A stretch of DNA of 49,398 bases from an uncultured Desulfocapsa sp. (GTDB taxonomy: Bacteria; Desulfobacterota; Desulfobulbia; Desulfobulbales; Desulfocapsaceae). A program made the translations under genes and the position numbers. The DNA is taken from the NCBI GenBank assembly GCA_947311475.1, contig CAMZLK010000064.1:1-49398 (forward strand). The letters run 5' to 3'. Shown one piece after another: positions 35,185-42,719 of the stretch (its first letter is position 1; each line of letters starts with the position of its first letter). Under the pieces are notes generated by a model. The model ran no database searches, was not told the DNA's origin, and saw only the letters and a program-made list of their open reading frames with translations.

Positions 35185-35984
35185 ATGTAATATCACTCTC
35201 CGCTTTTGATCTTTCGCTTGCTGCCCTGCTTGTTTTAATGCTGGCTTTCACCAGTTTTCGTATTGGTCTTGGCCTTGAAAAACGAATGCTTATCTCTGGG
35301 AGCCGGATGACGATCCAGTTACTGTTGATTGGAATTGTCCTGAAATATTTATTTGCCAATGCCAATTTTTTCTTTGTTGTTTTTATGTCATTCTGCATGT
35401 TGACAATTGCAGGATATGAGGTTTGGGCAAGACAGAAACGCAAATTACGAGGTCGCACAGGATATCTTATCAGTACCGGTTCCATGTTGGTTTCCTCTTT
35501 TGTTGTCGCATTTCTAGCGCTTATCTTAATGGTTGGTGTGGACCCCTGGTACACTCCACAATATGCCATTCCTCTTCTGGGGATGCTCTTAGGGAACACA
35601 ATGAACGGTGTCGCTTTGGCATCAGATAGATTAACAACTGAAATTTACAATCAACGCGGCATGGTTGAGCAGCGCCTTCTCCTCGGTGATACCTGGCAGG
35701 AGGCAAGTGGTGAAATCAGAAGAGATTGTATGCGTACAGGAATGATTCCAATCATAAATTCCATGGCAGCGGCAGGTGTGGTGAGTTTACCGGGCATGAT
35801 GACAGGGCAGATTCTTGGTGGTTCTTCACCTCTTGATGCCGTTAAATATCAGATTCTCATTATGTTTCTTATTGCAGCTGGTACTGGCTTTGGTGTGGTT
35901 ACAGCTATCTGGCTTATTAGTCGAAGACTTTTTGATGAACGCCAGCGTTTGGTTCTTGATTGTCTGCTAAGCCCAAAGTCTTGA
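35181..35984 (+). CDS. fetB: Membrane protein of the FetB/UPF0014 family
   Basis: The 267 residues contain about seven hydrophobic helices. Family segments include SRMTIQLLLIG and, in the middle, PLLGMLLGNTMNGVALASDRL, then a conserved LLGDTWQEA region and VVSLPGMMTGQILGG. FetB is the permease partner of FetA and exports iron in E. coli, protecting against oxidative stress. A repeat A copy begins 77 bases after the stop. Confidence 0.88.
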   Translation: MNVISLSAFDLSLAALLVLMLAFTSFRIGLGLEKRMLISGSRMTIQLLLIGIVLKYLFANANFFFVVFMSFCMLTIAGYEVWARQKRKLRGRTGYLISTGSMLVSSFVVAFLALILMVGVDPWYTPQYAIPLLGMLLGNTMNGVALASDRLTTEIYNQRGMVEQRLLLGDTWQEASGEIRRDCMRTGMIPIINSMAAAGVVSLPGMMTGQILGGSSPLDAVKYQILIMFLIAAGTGFGVVTAIWLISRRLFDERQRLVLDCLLSPKS

Positions 35985-36060
35985 TAATATCTTCTTTTAC
36001 TCGTGGTTTTCATGGTTTTATTGTTCATTTATCAATAACGTTTTTTTTATTAAAGATAAA

Positions 36061-36211
36061 CTCGTATAAAGGTTAAAATCTCGATGGCTAAGTAAAAAGC
36101 TTCATATGCGAGGCGCACATTTATTGTTTAATTTCGGCGTACTAAGGTACGTTGAAATTAAACAAAAAAATGTAGCAACGAAGCAGATGAAGAGTTTTTA
36201 CGACGCCATCA
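36061..36211. repeat. Intergenic repeat family A, copy 3
   Basis: A 151-base copy lacking about 15 bases relative to copies 1 and 2 (the GATAGCGCAGACTTC stretch). The central hairpin has arms of 17 bases, 36126-36142 and 36147-36163, with the loop TAAG and only two mismatches. It ends 49 bases before the next gene, which keeps its own ribosome site. Confidence 0.85.
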
Positions 36212-36260
36212 TTAAATACTATTGCGCCAGAGATTGGTTCACTTTTTGGAGGGTTGTTAG

Positions 36261-37985
36261 ATGGGGACAAAAATCGTTATTGTCGGAGGTGTTGCAGCAG
36301 GTCCAAAAGCTGCATGTCGAGTAAAACGGTTAATACAGGATGCTGACGTAACCATCATTGATCAGGATACGCTGTTTTCGTACGGAGGTTGTGGCATACC
36401 CTATTATGTGTCAGGTGATGTTTCAGACGAAGCAGAGCTTCGTTCAACGAGCTTTCATATGGTTCGTGATGAAGATTTCTTTGAAAATGCCAAAGGAATA
36501 ACAGTAAAAAGTGGAACCCGAGCCATGGCCATTGACCGGAAGGCCAAGACGGTAAAAGTGCAAAATGCTGCAAGTGGTGTAGAAGAGGATATTCCTTATG
36601 ATACCCTGATGATAGCCACTGGTTCGCGGCCTTTTATTTTACCTGTCCCTGGTGCTGATCTTGATGGCGTTTTCACCATTTCCGATTTGCATAAGGCCAT
36701 TGAAATAAAGGACCGCATAGCTAAAGGAAAAGTAGATAAAGCCGTTGTTATCGGCGGAGGGGCAATTGGTCTTGAAATGGCTGAGGCTTTTAAAGATTTA
36801 TGGGGAGTTAAAACCTCAGTTGTGGAGTTTATGCCCCAGGTCTTACCACGAATTGTTGATAGACCAATGGCTTCAATGCTTACAAAGCATATGCGTGACA
36901 ATGGCGTTGATATCTTTCTTAATGAAGGTGCAACTGAAATTCTAGGTGAAAATGGAAAAGTGACAGGTCTCCGTACGGCTAAACGAACCATTGAAGCTGA
37001 TATTGTAATTATGTCCGTAGGTGTGCGGCCGCGATCAGAAATTGCGGCAGAGGCAGGATTACAGATATCTCCCATGGGTGCCATTGTTGTCAATGAACGG
37101 ATGCAGACTTCAGATCCTGATATCTATGCAGCGGGTGATTGTATTGAAGTGATGAATCTGGTATCCGGTAAAAAGTTTTATGCTCCACTTGGTTCTCTTG
37201 CAAATAAAGAAGGGCGTATTGCCGGGGATAACATGGCAGGCATCCCGTCAAAATTTAAGGGAGCCGTGGGAAGTTTTATTATGAAGGGCTTCGACGTATG
37301 CATTGGTGCAACAGGTCTAAGCTTAGATGTCGCACTCGCTGAAGGTTTTGACGCTGATGTGGCACTGACCGCTCCTTCCGATCGCGCCCATTTCTTTCCA
37401 ACAGAGTCCATTGTCTGTTTTCAAATGGTTTTTGATCGACGTAGTCGTAAGGTACTGGGATTGCAGGGCTTTGGCCCCATGGGAGATGGGGTCTCCGCCA
37501 GAATTGATGCAGCTGCAGGCTATATTTCCATGGGAGCAAGTATTGATGACTTTGGAACCCTTGAGATGGCGTATGCACCGCCATTCTCAGCAGCTATTGA
37601 TTCAATTAATGCCGTTGCGTATGTGGCGGATAATATATGTGATGGGCGTTTACGCAAGATAAGTCTTGATTCATTCCTGGATTGGATGGATGATTTTTCA
37701 AACGAGCCAAATTGGATTGCACTGGATATCAGACATCCAAATGAAGCCGGGCCATTTGTAGAAAAATTTGGTTTTGATAAATGGCTTGCCATTCCCTACA
37801 ATGAAATCAGGAGGCGTTACAGGGAAATCCCTATGGATAAAACACTGATTATTCTCTGTGATGCCGGAACAAGATCTTTTGAGATGCAGAGTTTTCTTGA
37901 CAGCGTTGGTACAGCCAACACTTTTGTGCTGAGTGGAGGCTTTAATATGCTTCGACGTATGGGTGTTGATTGGTATCCACACTAG
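36261..37985 (+). CDS. CoA-disulfide reductase/polysulfide reductase-like flavoenzyme with rhodanese domain
   Basis: A flavin disulfide oxidoreductase of 574 residues. It has FAD-binding IVGGVAAGPKAACR at the N-terminus, the catalytic cysteine in SYGGCGIPYY (near residue 44), an NAD(P)H motif VIGGGAIGLEMAE, and DIYAAGDCIE. A rhodanese domain covers about residues 480-574 with the active-site loop CDAGTRSFEMQ. Such fusions reduce CoA-persulfide or polysulfide in sulfur-metabolising bacteria. GGAGGG precedes the ATG. The stop codon TAG (37983-37985) is part of repeat B. The family is certain; the physiological substrate is inferred. Confidence 0.88.
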   Translation: MGTKIVIVGGVAAGPKAACRVKRLIQDADVTIIDQDTLFSYGGCGIPYYVSGDVSDEAELRSTSFHMVRDEDFFENAKGITVKSGTRAMAIDRKAKTVKVQNAASGVEEDIPYDTLMIATGSRPFILPVPGADLDGVFTISDLHKAIEIKDRIAKGKVDKAVVIGGGAIGLEMAEAFKDLWGVKTSVVEFMPQVLPRIVDRPMASMLTKHMRDNGVDIFLNEGATEILGENGKVTGLRTAKRTIEADIVIMSVGVRPRSEIAAEAGLQISPMGAIVVNERMQTSDPDIYAAGDCIEVMNLVSGKKFYAPLGSLANKEGRIAGDNMAGIPSKFKGAVGSFIMKGFDVCIGATGLSLDVALAEGFDADVALTAPSDRAHFFPTESIVCFQMVFDRRSRKVLGLQGFGPMGDGVSARIDAAAGYISMGASIDDFGTLEMAYAPPFSAAIDSINAVAYVADNICDGRLRKISLDSFLDWMDDFSNEPNWIALDIRHPNEAGPFVEKFGFDKWLAIPYNEIRRRYREIPMDKTLIILCDAGTRSFEMQSFLDSVGTANTFVLSGGFNMLRRMGVDWYPH

Positions 37986-38148
37986 GAGCTTGTCCGAGAA
38001 TGCCCTTTCGGAGTCTCGTTCCTCGCTACCTGCCCAGACTCTTCAGAATTGTCAAAAAATAATCCTCGCAATATCAAACATATGGCTGTGTTTGTTTTTT
38101 AAAAAATTTCCGATTTTTAGCGGGATGCCCATACTCGGGCAAGCTGGA
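37983..38148. repeat. Intergenic repeat family B, copy 1
   Basis: The left end TAGGAGCTTGTCCGAGAAT matches the element at 42389, and the right end ATACTCGGGCAAGCTGG is a degenerate complement. In between, ACTCTTCAGAATTGTCAAAA also matches that copy, inverted. The first three bases are the stop codon of the preceding gene. Confidence 0.7.
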
Positions 38149-38165
38149 ATCTAATTGCATATGTG

Positions 38166-38190
38166 ATAAACTCGTAAAAAGGTTAAAATG
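38166..38190. repeat. Intergenic repeat family A, left-end fragment
   Basis: ATAAACTCGTAAAAAGGTTA followed by AAATG matches the left end of the copy at 36061 and its flank. The rest of the repeat is missing. Confidence 0.55.
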
Positions 38191-38486
38191 GTATTTCCTT
38201 TTTTTTATCCCATCCTAGACATAGTATTCTTATTTATGATATCCTTTATTTGTATCAGATAATCAATTGAATCATTCACTTCACCAATGTAGTGTGCTTT
38301 GGTGTAAGGATTTTAGTGTGTACTCCATGATTCCTGCAATAAAGAACAAGAATATGTGAGAGTGAAATAATATCAAAACGTTATGAATAGCAACAGATAG
38401 TGAAAGAAGGGAGACCTTCAAGGCACTTATTTTCTGTTTATCTGTGCTGGAAATCATAAGATTGAATTCAAAGAGAGGCTCGTTTC
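38191..38486. other. Non-coding stretch with a repeat C copy
   Basis: About 300 AT-rich bases with no gene. Repeat C occurs at 38321-38350. An AGAGAGG ribosome site lies just before the ATG at 38487. No promoter was identified with confidence. Confidence 0.5.
38321..38350. repeat. Repeat family C, copy 2
   Basis: Starts with TACTCCATGATTCCTGCAAT, the same 20 bases as at 13949, then AAAGAACAAG against AAAAAACAGG. Both copies lie in non-coding DNA upstream of genes. Confidence 0.6.
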
Positions 38487-40102
38487 ATGGCAGAACTAAA
38501 TACTCAGGATATGATCACTGAGATACGTGATAATATACAAACCGGAGATACTCTGAAGACTTAGCTGGTATTGTCTCATCTCGGAGATGTTGATAAGAAG
38601 ACACAGAATCGATTGATCTATGAAATTTCCCGCGGTGATGTGAGGTTTACTGTTCCAATTCTTCTTCATCTAATGGCAGAGCAAGTGGAAGTCGCAGATG
38701 AATTGCCGGTCATAAAAGAAACCCTTCTCTCCAATCTTCTTGCCTACCCTGAGCTTCTTGTTGAATTTCTCTCAGATCAATCTATTAAGGATAAAACACA
38801 TTTGATAAATGTAGCCGGGGAACTTCATCTTGAGGAGGCTGTGCCTGCTCTGTTGTATCTGGTTGCAAATTCGCAGGATGAATCTGAAATTAATATGATT
38901 GTTGAAACGCTTGGAATGATCGGCGATCCACTGGCTATTAATACTCTTACAGATTTTCTGTATGCGGCCAATAGAGACCTGATTGTTACTGCGATTCAGG
39001 CTCTGGGGCAAGTGGGGACTCAATCGGCAATGCACAGGCTTGCAGAGCGTATGGGTACTGATAATGAACTGGATCAAATGATTTTATCCATTTTTGCAGA
39101 TGTGCAGGATCCTGCTTCTCTTGAAAAACTAAATGACACCCTTGCCTCACATTATGCCTATTTGCGTGCTTGTGCCAAACAGGAACTGGTACGAATAGGA
39201 GCCAAATCCGTTCCAGCACTCATTGATAATCTGCCTCAGGATGATCCGGATTTTATCATTCATACTTTGAATGTACTTGGTGATATTGGTGATGAATCGA
39301 CAATAATGCCCATCAGGAAGCTTCTTGGAAAAGAGCCAAAGAGTGCCAATGTTCGTTTTGCTGCTTATGAAGCCCTGGCTCTTCTCCCTCTTCGCAAAGG
39401 TGCTTACACATTGACAGCAGGTCTCACTGACCCTGAAGACCATGTCTGCGTGGCGGCAGCCCGTGCCATTGATAAAAACTATTCAGATATTTTAACAACC
39501 GGAATCAAAAACTTACTGCGTAGTATGGATGATGAGGCGCGGAATATTACTAAGATTATCGTTAATGCCCAGGTGGATAAAATATTCTTAAGTCTGGTTG
39601 GGGAAGACTTTTTTCAGGAATTGTCCCTTATCTATTTGTCTCATACCCACAAGGATACAAAGGATCATTATATAAAAATTATTGAAGAAAATGGATTTAA
39701 TGATTTTGCCAATAAATTGAAGGGTGATGAAGCTGAGAACGATAAGGTAAAAGTTGTGGCTGATGATGATTCTCGTATGATTTTAAATATTTATAAGGCG
39801 ACTCTCCGTGAACTTGGGTGTGAGCCGATTCTTTTTGAATTCCCTGCAACAGCAATAGAGTGGTTGCAAAAAGAAAAACCAGCCATGGTACTCACAGATT
39901 TGAATATGCCTGAAATTACAGGTGTTATGCTCTCAGCTGAAATTCGTGAAAAATATACCCCGAAAGAATTACCTATTATTATGGTAACTACTCAGAATGA
40001 AGCAAATGATAATGATGCCGCGTTCACGGCAGGGGAAGCAAGGTTATACAAAAACCTTTTAATGCTGAATCTTTGAAGCTTGCGATGAGTGAATTTATAT
40101 AG
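38487..40102 (+). pseudogene. HEAT-repeat protein with C-terminal receiver domain, interrupted by a stop and a frameshift
   Basis: From the ATG at 38487 (good AGAGAGG site), the frame has 25 codons, then an in-frame TAG at 38562-38564, then about 500 open codons. HEAT-like helical repeats (for example ALGQVGTQSAMHRLAERMG) cover roughly the first 370 residues, followed by a response-regulator receiver: DDDSRM acidic pocket, phospho-acceptor Asp in VLTDLNMPEITG, Thr in MVTTQN. Just before the conserved Lys-Pro one A is missing from an A-run at 40050-40054; restoring it gives Lys-Lys-Pro-Phe-Asn-Ala and continues to TAG at 40100-40102. Translation without repair ends at 40076. Confidence 0.75.
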
Positions 40103-40106
40103 AAAA

Positions 40107-40931
40107 TCATCGGATTCCTGTCAGGTATTCCGGTAGCAAATCAAAACCTCTGCCCACATCTTCAGGCTTGTGGGCATCAGATCCGGGAACCAGGGGAATG
40201 CCAAGGGCTACTGCTTCCTGCAGGATAAATGGCGCAGGAAAGGGGATTCCTCTATAGGTAAACCCAGAGGTGTTTATTTCCAGTGACATTCCTTTCTTTT
40301 TGACCATTTCAAGCAGAGTTTTGATTTGCCCCATATGCTCTTTATTAATTGAAATACCCGGTTGAAAACGCAGGGCTGCATCAAGATGGCAAAGAACAGT
40401 ACCGGGAAGAACCTGGACAGCTTCGATGAGTGCTGAAAAATAATTCGTTAAGGTTTGCCTGCATCCAAAAGCTGCAATAGCCTGGATGCTTTTTTCTTTT
40501 CTGCTTAGAAGGTTAAGGTGCTGATCGCCATGAGCACCCGGCATGAAGTGATAGGATATTCCAATTCGATCCCATTTTCTTTTTGCTAAACGCTGTAGTA
40601 ATTCTTCTCTGTGGCTTAAGCTGTAGCCCACTTCCACCCCAAGTGATATCCTGATTTTATCGCTGTATTTTTCCTGCAATAAACGGCCTTTTGAAAAGTA
40701 TGTGTCAAAGTCAGTTTCATTGAGCCAGGTAGGCTCGGAATAGTGAACTCCGGCCTCCATGTGTTCAAGGAAAACAATACCCTCCAATCCCTTGGAGATA
40801 GCACTCAGGACATACTCTTCCATCTCGCCAACCGCATGATGGCAGTATTTTGTGTGGATGTGACCATCCGTATGCAGGGGTAATTTGCAAGGCGGGTGAG
40901 TTTTCATGGCGGAGTGAAATAGGTCAGGCAT
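40107..40931 (-). CDS. PHP-domain phosphatase (histidinol-phosphatase-like)
   Basis: A PHP-family metal-dependent phosphoesterase of about 274 residues. The metal motif HTDGHIHTKYC opens the domain, VFLEHME and GVEVGYS follow, then ISYHFMPG, and the C-terminal GSDAHKPEDVG. It resembles HisK-type histidinol-phosphatase, which acts in histidine synthesis; PHP proteins have other roles, so the substrate is open. Starts are possible at 40931 and 40907; the first overlaps the stop of a short upstream ORF. The tail ends five bases from the convergent HEAT-repeat gene. Confidence 0.8.
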   Translation of the reverse strand: MPDLFHSAMKTHPPCKLPLHTDGHIHTKYCHHAVGEMEEYVLSAISKGLEGIVFLEHMEAGVHYSEPTWLNETDFDTYFSKGRLLQEKYSDKIRISLGVEVGYSLSHREELLQRLAKRKWDRIGISYHFMPGAHGDQHLNLLSRKEKSIQAIAAFGCRQTLTNYFSALIEAVQVLPGTVLCHLDAALRFQPGISINKEHMGQIKTLLEMVKKKGMSLEINTSGFTYRGIPFPAPFILQEAVALGIPLVPGSDAHKPEDVGRGFDLLPEYLTGIR

Positions 40932-41118
40932 TCCCTTTGGGAAAGAAATGAACAACACCATCAATATCAGATGTGTCACAGACGTGACCGATGCTCAGTT
41001 CAAGTTCAAGAAATTCCTCAATACCTTCTGGAGGAAGTGCCAGGCTAGGGCCCTCAGGAAGGTGGTATACCAGTGTTTGAACTCTGGTGAAATCTACGGG
41101 CCGTACAAAAAGTTTCAT
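40924..41118 (-). CDS. Short ORF upstream of the PHP phosphatase gene
   Basis: Sixty-four residues with balanced codon content, beginning MKLFVRPVDFTRVQTLVYHLPEG and ending in VVHFFPKGNA. Its stop overlaps the presumed phosphatase start by eight bases, which suggests coupling. The ribosome site is weak (TGGA). No family is recognised. Without comparison to relatives it remains doubtful. Confidence 0.4.
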   Translation of the reverse strand: MKLFVRPVDFTRVQTLVYHLPEGPSLALPPEGIEEFLELELSIGHVCDTSDIDGVVHFFPKGNA

Positions 41119-41251
41119 GCAATATATCCAGTAAAGAAGAAAGTTAATCAATTGTTGAAACCGACTATAAGGGTGTTTTGGGTAAACCGCAAGAATTTTG
41201 AATAAAATTTAAGGATAATATGAAGTGCGGGAAACCTTAAGGGAAATAGGT

Positions 41252-41280
41252 TTGACACTGACCCGCTATGTGTTTATTAT
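41252..41280 (+). promoter_or_regulatory. Sigma-70-type promoter upstream of the YkgJ-type gene
   Basis: TTGACA (41252-41257), 17 bases, TATTAT (41275-41280). It predicts a leader of about 70 bases before the ATG at 41358, which has AAGGTG upstream. This is among the clearest promoters in the window. Confidence 0.65.
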
Positions 41281-41357
41281 GTTAGGTTCATTGAATAGGT
41301 ATTCAGTCCTCTATGTAGAGATGAAATAATATAACTTTTAGAATAAAAGGTGTTTGA

Positions 41358-42311
41358 ATGAGTGAGCAGGATATGTCAGCAAAGGAAAAAACATTATTTG
41401 GTAAAGGGCTTAACCCTTCCAATATACTTCCTAAAAAATTGACTATGGATTCCAAAATTAAATTTCGCTGCCATCCGGGAGTGGAATGTTTTACAGCCTG
41501 TTGTCGCGGAATTAAGATTGTTTTAACCCCTTATGATATTCTGATGTTGAAGAATCGTCTGAAGATACCGTCCCACGAATTTCTTCAAAAATACACAACT
41601 CCTGTATATCTTGAAAAGACTGATATGCCTGGCGTTGCCTTGAAGCTTCGTGAGGATGATGAAAATAAATGTCCTTTTGTTACACCAGAGGGGTGTACAG
41701 TATATACTGACCGCCCATCAGCCTGTCGTTATTATCCTGTAGGAATGGCTGACTTTCACGAAGGTCAGGGATCCATGGGTGAAGGAGCTGATAACAAAAA
41801 TGAAGAAAAGTTCTTTTTTATTGTTAAGGAAGATCATTGCAAAGGCTTTAAAGAAGACAAAGAGTGGACTGTTGAGGAGTGGCGTAAAGATCAGGGGGTT
41901 GATGTTCGTGACGAGATGAATAAAGAATGGCTGCGTCTTGTTATGCGCCGTAAATCTTTTGGTCATCAGGCATCGCTTTCAGAACAGGCGAAGCGCATGT
42001 TTTTTATGACATCCACCGATCTTGACCATTTTCGCAGATTTGTTCTTGAGAGTTCTTTTCTTGATACTTACATCATAGATGATGAAACAATTGAGAAGAT
42101 TAAGAATGACGATGTGGAGTTGATGCTCTTTTCTTTTAAGTATCTGGCCAATGCACTTTTTGGCGCTGAGGGCTTGTCCATCAGAGAAGATAAGATTCAG
42201 GCGAAGGTGGAAGAAATTAAACAGCGTCAGGATGATTCAGTGAAGGAATCTGTTCAAGCTTACAAAGATATCAAAAAGGCAAGAGGTGAAGAAGTAGATC
42301 CTGATTTGTAG
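41358..42311 (+). CDS. YkgJ/UPF0153-type cysteine cluster protein
   Basis: A 317-residue soluble protein with the putative Zn/Fe-chelating cysteine cluster: CHPGVECFTACCRG near residue 40, then CPFVTPEGCTVYTDRPSACRYYP near 98-120. In many bacteria this domain is annotated as iron- or zinc-chelating, but its role is unknown. The C-terminal 150 residues are helical and charged without a known motif. It has its own promoter and ends before a set of repeats and a strong terminator. Confidence 0.85.
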   Translation: MSEQDMSAKEKTLFGKGLNPSNILPKKLTMDSKIKFRCHPGVECFTACCRGIKIVLTPYDILMLKNRLKIPSHEFLQKYTTPVYLEKTDMPGVALKLREDDENKCPFVTPEGCTVYTDRPSACRYYPVGMADFHEGQGSMGEGADNKNEEKFFFIVKEDHCKGFKEDKEWTVEEWRKDQGVDVRDEMNKEWLRLVMRRKSFGHQASLSEQAKRMFFMTSTDLDHFRRFVLESSFLDTYIIDDETIEKIKNDDVELMLFSFKYLANALFGAEGLSIREDKIQAKVEEIKQRQDDSVKESVQAYKDIKKARGEEVDPDL

Positions 42312-42336
42312 GTTTTTCCAAGTCCATCTTGTTTTT

Positions 42337-42356
42337 GACCTTTTTACGACGCATCA
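42337..42356. repeat. Intergenic repeat family A, right-end fragment
   Basis: GACCTTTTTACGACGCATCA resembles the right end of repeat A (TTTTTACGACGCCATCA) with one missing base. Only this end is present, next to repeat B. Confidence 0.5.
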
Positions 42357-42388
42357 GTAGTGAGTTATTCGCATCGTGGTGACGCACT

Positions 42389-42464
42389 AGGAGCTTGTCC
42401 TAGAATAGGCATTTTGGAAAATTCTGAAGAGTTTGGATAAAAGGGTATTCTCGGACAAGCTCCT
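42389..42464. repeat. Intergenic repeat family B, copy 2
   Basis: A palindromic element: the left arm 42389-42407 (AGGAGCTTGTCCTAGAATA) and right arm 42446-42464 (TATTCTCGGACAAGCTCCT) are complementary with a single mismatch over 19 bases. The spacer contains ATTCTGAAGAGTTTGG, whose complement appears in copy 1. Confidence 0.75.
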
Positions 42465-42501
42465 GGAAAACTCTTTTGGTTCAGGAGTAGTTTAAGAAGA
42501 T

Positions 42502-42547
42502 AAAAAAAAAGGGCCTTGGAAGAATTCTTCCAAGGCCCCTTTTTTTT
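42502..42547. terminator. Bidirectional intrinsic terminator
   Basis: A perfect 28-base palindrome (arms GGGCCTTGGAAGAA and TTCTTCCAAGGCCC, 42511-42538) has a run of nine A on the left and eight T on the right. It lies between the plus-strand YkgJ-type gene and the minus-strand pyruvate:ferredoxin oxidoreductase gene, and can stop transcription from both. Confidence 0.9.
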
Positions 42548-42612
42548 GTTTTTTTTACAGCTTTTCTCTGAATTAAGCAGTTTAGCTGCACCTCAGGTTT
42601 GTTTGTTCAGGT

Positions 42613-42698
42613 CTTGTCGTAATAATGAAGCCCTACGACAAGTAAGCGTAGACTCCGATGCCTGAACGGACAGTCGGAGTCTCGTTGTACTCACTTAC
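42613..42698. repeat. Tandem hairpins in the 3' region of the PFOR gene
   Basis: Two perfect nine-base stems stand side by side: CTTGTCGTA/TACGACAAG (42613-42621 and 42634-42642) and AGACTCCGA/TCGGAGTCT (42650-42658 and 42674-42682). GTAAG at 42642-42646 also pairs with CTTAC at 42694-42698. Parts of the second stem recur near 13980 and 38010. The pair lies directly downstream of the minus-strand stop codon at 42720. Confidence 0.6.
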
Positions 42699-42719
42699 CT
42701 TGGCGCTGATGAACCGCGA

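Noticed and set aside
36106..36324. Open frame of 72 codons upstream of the CoA-disulfide reductase
   Set aside because: Half of it is repeat A and the rest overlaps the real gene in another frame.
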